64,000 nt of DNA, taken from assembly GCA_965205255.1 (NCBI GenBank), contig OZ242051.1, forward strand, positions 1,736,001 to 1,800,000, in the 5' to 3' direction. The DNA is from G965205255 sp965205255. GTDB taxonomy: Bacteria; Pseudomonadota; Gammaproteobacteria; Pseudomonadales; Endozoicomonadaceae. The notes under the pieces are model-generated. The model saw only the letters and a program-made list of their open reading frames with translations, ran no database searches and was not told where the DNA came from. Positions 61,182 through 64,000 of the stretch are shown one piece after another; within the stretch, counting starts at the first letter, position 1; the number at the start of each line of letters is the position of its first letter. Both the position numbers and the translations under genes were made by a program.

Positions 61182-61880
61182 CTATCGGACAGTCGGCAGT
61201 GATTTCCAGTTCGTCGTGTATGCAGGTGAACGGTGAGACTGATGCATGGTATGAGCGCTTTTTACGCCTTGTGCTGCCAGAAACAGCTTTCCTGTACTTG
61301 CGTTAATCGTATCAACTACAGCCATGAGTGAAGTGCTTTTCATTTTTTCTGATTGCTCAAAAAAATCTCCTTGCTGAGCAGTGGGATCAAAAAAATCAGC
61401 CAGCACTACTCCGGCTTTGTTATAACAATATCCATCTTTCCATATTGCTTGCAATAAGAGTGTCACCTTTTTTATCAGCACCCGGGTATCATCCGTAGGT
61501 TTTATGAGCCTGGTGCAGGCGCTATTTGCATAGTGGTTTTCCATCTGAAACCGGCTGGTCTGAATAAAGATTGTTATGTGTTTGGTCAGCTGACGCTGTG
61601 CCCGCAACTTTTCGGCTGCACGAGCTATGTATTCACACACAGCAGAGCGTAAGGTATTAAATGCGGTGATCTGCTGACCAAAAGAACGGCTACAGACAAT
61701 TTGTTGCTTAGGTAAAGTGATATCTTCTAGAGCCAGGCAGCAGACACCATTCAGTTCTCTGGCTGTGCGTTCTAACACAACAGAGTATTTTTTCCTTAAC
61801 AGAGCGGGATTTGCTGTTGCCAGTTGCCACGCAGTGTCAATATTCATTGTTTGTAGTTTTTGAGTTAGCCGGGGACCCAT
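61182..61880 (-). pseudogene. umuC: umuC C-terminal fragment
   Basis: 232 codons matching the C-terminal half of the Y-family polymerase V subunit UmuC, from the helix-hairpin region (GPRLTQKLQTMNIDTAWQLA) through KQQIVCSRSFGQ to the DUF4113 tail (SLMAVVDTINASTGKLFLAAQG...RSPAYTTNWKSLPTVR). The catalytic palm domain is absent; the break falls at the duplication junction beside the IS6-like remnant. Not functional as a polymerase. Confidence 0.88.
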
Positions 61881-61908
61881 CTTGTTGCAGAGAGTTTTGA
61901 TGGGCTAA

Positions 61909-62175
61909 TTATAACTGCGTAGCTTTTCTATAACGATCACTCTGGTTATAGCATTTGATCCAGCAAGCCTTTTCAGAAAACAGGTCGTAGCCTTTTATTT
62001 CGACTTTTCCGGATAAAAATATCCAACTCATATCCTTCGTTAGATAGCTCAGATTAAAGCGGTGATAGCAGAAGACACAATAATCGATGATACCAACCGG
62101 AAAACGGTAACCTTTAGGTGATTGAGTGATCATTGCAAGCCCTTTTATTATTGGGTGAACTAACCATTGCAACAA
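61909..62175 (-). pseudogene. IS6-like transposase pseudogene, second copy
   Basis: Reads GLAMITQSPKGYRFPVGIIDYCVFCYHRFNLSY then directly LTKDMSWIFLSGKVE, the same internal deletion as the 59.3-kb copy. The shared deletion shows that it was present before the duplication. The right IS6-type end TTTTTGCAACAGAGCC is at 62311-62326. Confidence 0.8.
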
Positions 62176-62357
62176 ATCTTCAGATAAGTTGACAATGCCC
62201 CGTCAACTAATCCTGTTACAAACAAGTTGTTGCAGGCGAAGTACCTCTGGTACAAAACCAGTTCGTTTTCTAATATGGAAAGTGCTGAAAAAAAGTTTAC
62301 CTCGATCACATTTTTGCAACAGAGCCGTTAAATGGAATAAAAAACAAGTAACTCCCT

Positions 62358-63659
62358 ATGACAATCACCAAAAATCCCCTGATACTAGCAATCACGCTGA
62401 CTTTAAGTACCGTTGTTCATGTACAAGCGACTAATTCAGTCTTTCCAGACTCAGCCACCGCCCCTTTGCCGAGCTATGATAACCAGCCCATTACACCTAA
62501 GACTTGGGAAGAGGTAGACTTTATTTATTATGATTATTTTCCTTATAAGGATTTATATTCCAATACAACTATTCCAGGATGCAAGAAAGACAATAATGAC
62601 CATGGAGTAACCGTACTGCGCTGCATAGAGCATATGAATCTGCTTCGCCCCAAAACCATGGTTAGCCAATGGTTGCAGGAACAAAAGAAACACGACTTAA
62701 TTCCAATAACAATTAAAGAGTTTGGGGTTAACAATGTACATGGGTATATTACTGCTATTAAACCCACTACAGTGAATACCACCCACCTTGATATTAACAG
62801 GAGTCATCAAAGCCCCGCCATCTCCTTATTTGCGCGACATGTACTAAAAGTAAGAACCTATCAGTTCAAAAATTTCAACACGGAAAAGATCAGCACAATC
62901 TCGGCAACCCCTAATCATAGGTTTTATGTAGAAAATCACAAAGCTTTTGTTCCTATACATAATGTGTCGCCTAAAGATAACTTAATCAGTGCAACCGGCC
63001 ATAAGATTCACCTGCTCTGTAAAGGTAACAAAAACAGCCACTGCGGGGTGAGTTATGGGGTGAAGGGAATCCCTGTAGAGGTGTATAATCTAGAGATATA
63101 TCGAAAGCACAGATATTTTGTGGGGACAGGACAAATCCTAGTGCATAACTTATATTATACGTGCGAAACATGTGGGAAAAAATTTAGGAAACCATCAGAA
63201 ATAACTATCCATAACCGTGTGCATACTGGAGAAAAACCCTTTGCGTGCACTGTTTCAGATTGCAATTTCAAAACAGCCCGAAAATCCAATCTAACTAGCC
63301 ATATGCGCACGCATACTAAAACAAAACGCTACTCCTGCGATATCTGTGGCACCACTTTTTCTTGGAAAAATAGCTTAACAAGACATATGAAAAATACTAT
63401 TCATAAAGATGGCGATATTGTAAAAAATACTGGTTTTTATCCAGAAGCATGGCCATTAACAACTCCGCCTAATCCTTTAGATAGAGTGCCTCTTATACCA
63501 TTACAACCACCTGTATCACAGGCAGACGCTTCTGGCGTTATTCCTGATAATTCAGCATTGAGTTCTGAGGCAATGAGCAACGAATATTTGAAATTCAATC
63601 TTCCAGAATTCGTTTTGAATTTTCTTGATGAACTAGAACAACTTCAACCTAATATCTAA
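62358..63659 (+). CDS. Secreted Hint-zinc finger protein, copy B
   Basis: 433 aa, paralogue of the copy at 59703. The signal peptide, Hint-like region and VHN release site are the same, with only about seven changes in the first 264 residues. The three-finger region (about 86 residues) differs at about 22 positions, while all cysteine and histidine ligands are kept. The second linker is TKTKRY in place of TKEKPF. Base-contact positions change in every finger (position 6: N to I, T to S, K to R; finger 2 position -1: Y to R). The tail is similar but shorter (LPEFVLNFLDELEQ). The pattern suggests that the copies bind different DNA sites. No clear ribosome binding site is seen before either copy. 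Confidence 0.85.
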   Translation: MTITKNPLILAITLTLSTVVHVQATNSVFPDSATAPLPSYDNQPITPKTWEEVDFIYYDYFPYKDLYSNTTIPGCKKDNNDHGVTVLRCIEHMNLLRPKTMVSQWLQEQKKHDLIPITIKEFGVNNVHGYITAIKPTTVNTTHLDINRSHQSPAISLFARHVLKVRTYQFKNFNTEKISTISATPNHRFYVENHKAFVPIHNVSPKDNLISATGHKIHLLCKGNKNSHCGVSYGVKGIPVEVYNLEIYRKHRYFVGTGQILVHNLYYTCETCGKKFRKPSEITIHNRVHTGEKPFACTVSDCNFKTARKSNLTSHMRTHTKTKRYSCDICGTTFSWKNSLTRHMKNTIHKDGDIVKNTGFYPEAWPLTTPPNPLDRVPLIPLQPPVSQADASGVIPDNSALSSEAMSNEYLKFNLPEFVLNFLDELEQLQPNI

Positions 63660-63830
63660 CGATGCTCGTCCATGGAGTCTGCGGACTAAAATTGTTTGAA
63701 ATGATTTACGTTTTTCAAAAAACACCTGCGAATTATCAAGTCATTGTTTAATAGAGCAGAACAATTGATTAAGAGATAATACCCAAACTTGCTCTTTTGA
63801 TATTGTAGATGTTTCATTCTGTTGAACGTC

Positions 63831-64000
63831 CTATCGGACAGTCGGCAGTGATTTCCAGTTCGTCGTGTATGCAGGTGAACGGTGAGACTGATGCATGGTA
63901 TGAGCGCTTTTTACGCCTTGTGCTGCCAGAAACAGCTTTCCTGTACTTGCGTTAATCGTATCAACTACAGCCATGAGTGAAGTGCTTTTCATTTTTTCTG
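63831..64000 (-). pseudogene. umuC: umuC fragment, second copy (runs off the window)
   Basis: The same C-terminal UmuC sequence as at 61182-61880, visible for 56 codons up to the window edge. Whether this copy is truncated at the same place, or continues into an intact umuC, cannot be seen. Confidence 0.8.

Larger units (their letters stand above)
59231..64000. repeat. 2.65-kb tandem duplication
   Basis: The unit at about 59231-61882 is repeated from 61883 to the window end. Each unit holds, in order, an IS6-like remnant, a Hint/zinc-finger gene and a truncated umuC. Offsets measured at three landmarks are 2655 (start of the zinc-finger gene), 2649 (its end) and 2649 (umuC stop). DNA identity is very high except in the zinc-finger part. 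Further copies may follow beyond the window. Confidence 0.93.

Noticed and set aside
59703..63659. Zinc-finger genes as eukaryotic contamination
   Set aside because: They carry a bacterial-type signal peptide, no introns, and lie in a duplication joined to umuC and IS6 remnants, contiguous with bacterial cas genes.

Overview
The window looks like the chromosome of an AT-rich, host-associated gammaproteobacterium, probably near Endozoicomonas within the Oceanospirillales. That placement is inferred from the 16S rRNA, from housekeeping genes (polA, recN, dksA-gluQ, sfsA, glpX, the yeaG-yeaH-ycgB set) and from the load of host-directed proteins. I could not run a 16S search. Decayed insertion sequences (IS6, IS256, IS3, IS630 and ISL3 types) are scattered throughout, as in a symbiont or intracellular parasite with relaxed selection.

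Layout. 1-6.6 kb: the 5' end of polA, an orphan protein, and the PrkA/YeaH/SpoVR stress operon. 7.2-8.6 kb: an overlapping HNH-nuclease/HIT-protein pair. 9.4-13 kb: a type VI secretion Hcp effector cassette (Hcp, toxin-like extension, small membrane protein that may be its immunity protein), with a second truncated toxin/immunity pair cut by an IS6 element. 13.9-17.9 kb: a large single-module synthetase with the architecture of epsilon-poly-lysine synthetase. 18.6-23.9 kb: a eukaryotic-like protein kinase, then a hybrid histidine kinase and a diguanylate cyclase. 24-27.4 kb: an RluA-type pseudouridine synthase, SOS-controlled recN and a DUF4124 protein. 27.5-33.6 kb: a complete rRNA operon (16S, tRNA-Ile, tRNA-Ala, 23S, 5S) whose 23S gene carries two related intervening sequences. 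33.6-43.4 kb: IS debris, a secreted nucleoside deaminase, dksA-gluQ, sfsA, glpX, a LysR regulator and a phosphatidylinositol-type phospholipase C flanked by IS debris. 43.5-58.6 kb: a complete type I-F CRISPR-Cas system with 114 repeats. 58.6-64 kb: IS debris and a 2.65-kb tandem duplication.

The most unusual content is in that duplication. Each unit encodes a protein with a signal peptide, a Hint-like (intein/hedgehog-type) region ending in Val-His-Asn, and immediately after it three eukaryotic-style C2H2 zinc fingers with a TGEKPF linker, followed by a proline-rich and acidic tail. The simplest reading is an exported, self-releasing DNA-binding effector aimed at a eukaryotic nucleus. The two copies are almost identical up to the predicted release point and differ mainly in the fingers, including DNA-contact positions.

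Other points of note: the adenylation code of the poly-lysine-synthetase-like protein reads as a lysine code; the Hcp and toxin frames look like one fusion broken by a +1 shift; the CRISPR leader carries a boxA like those of the rRNA operon; and the leader-proximal end of the array has abnormally short spacers.
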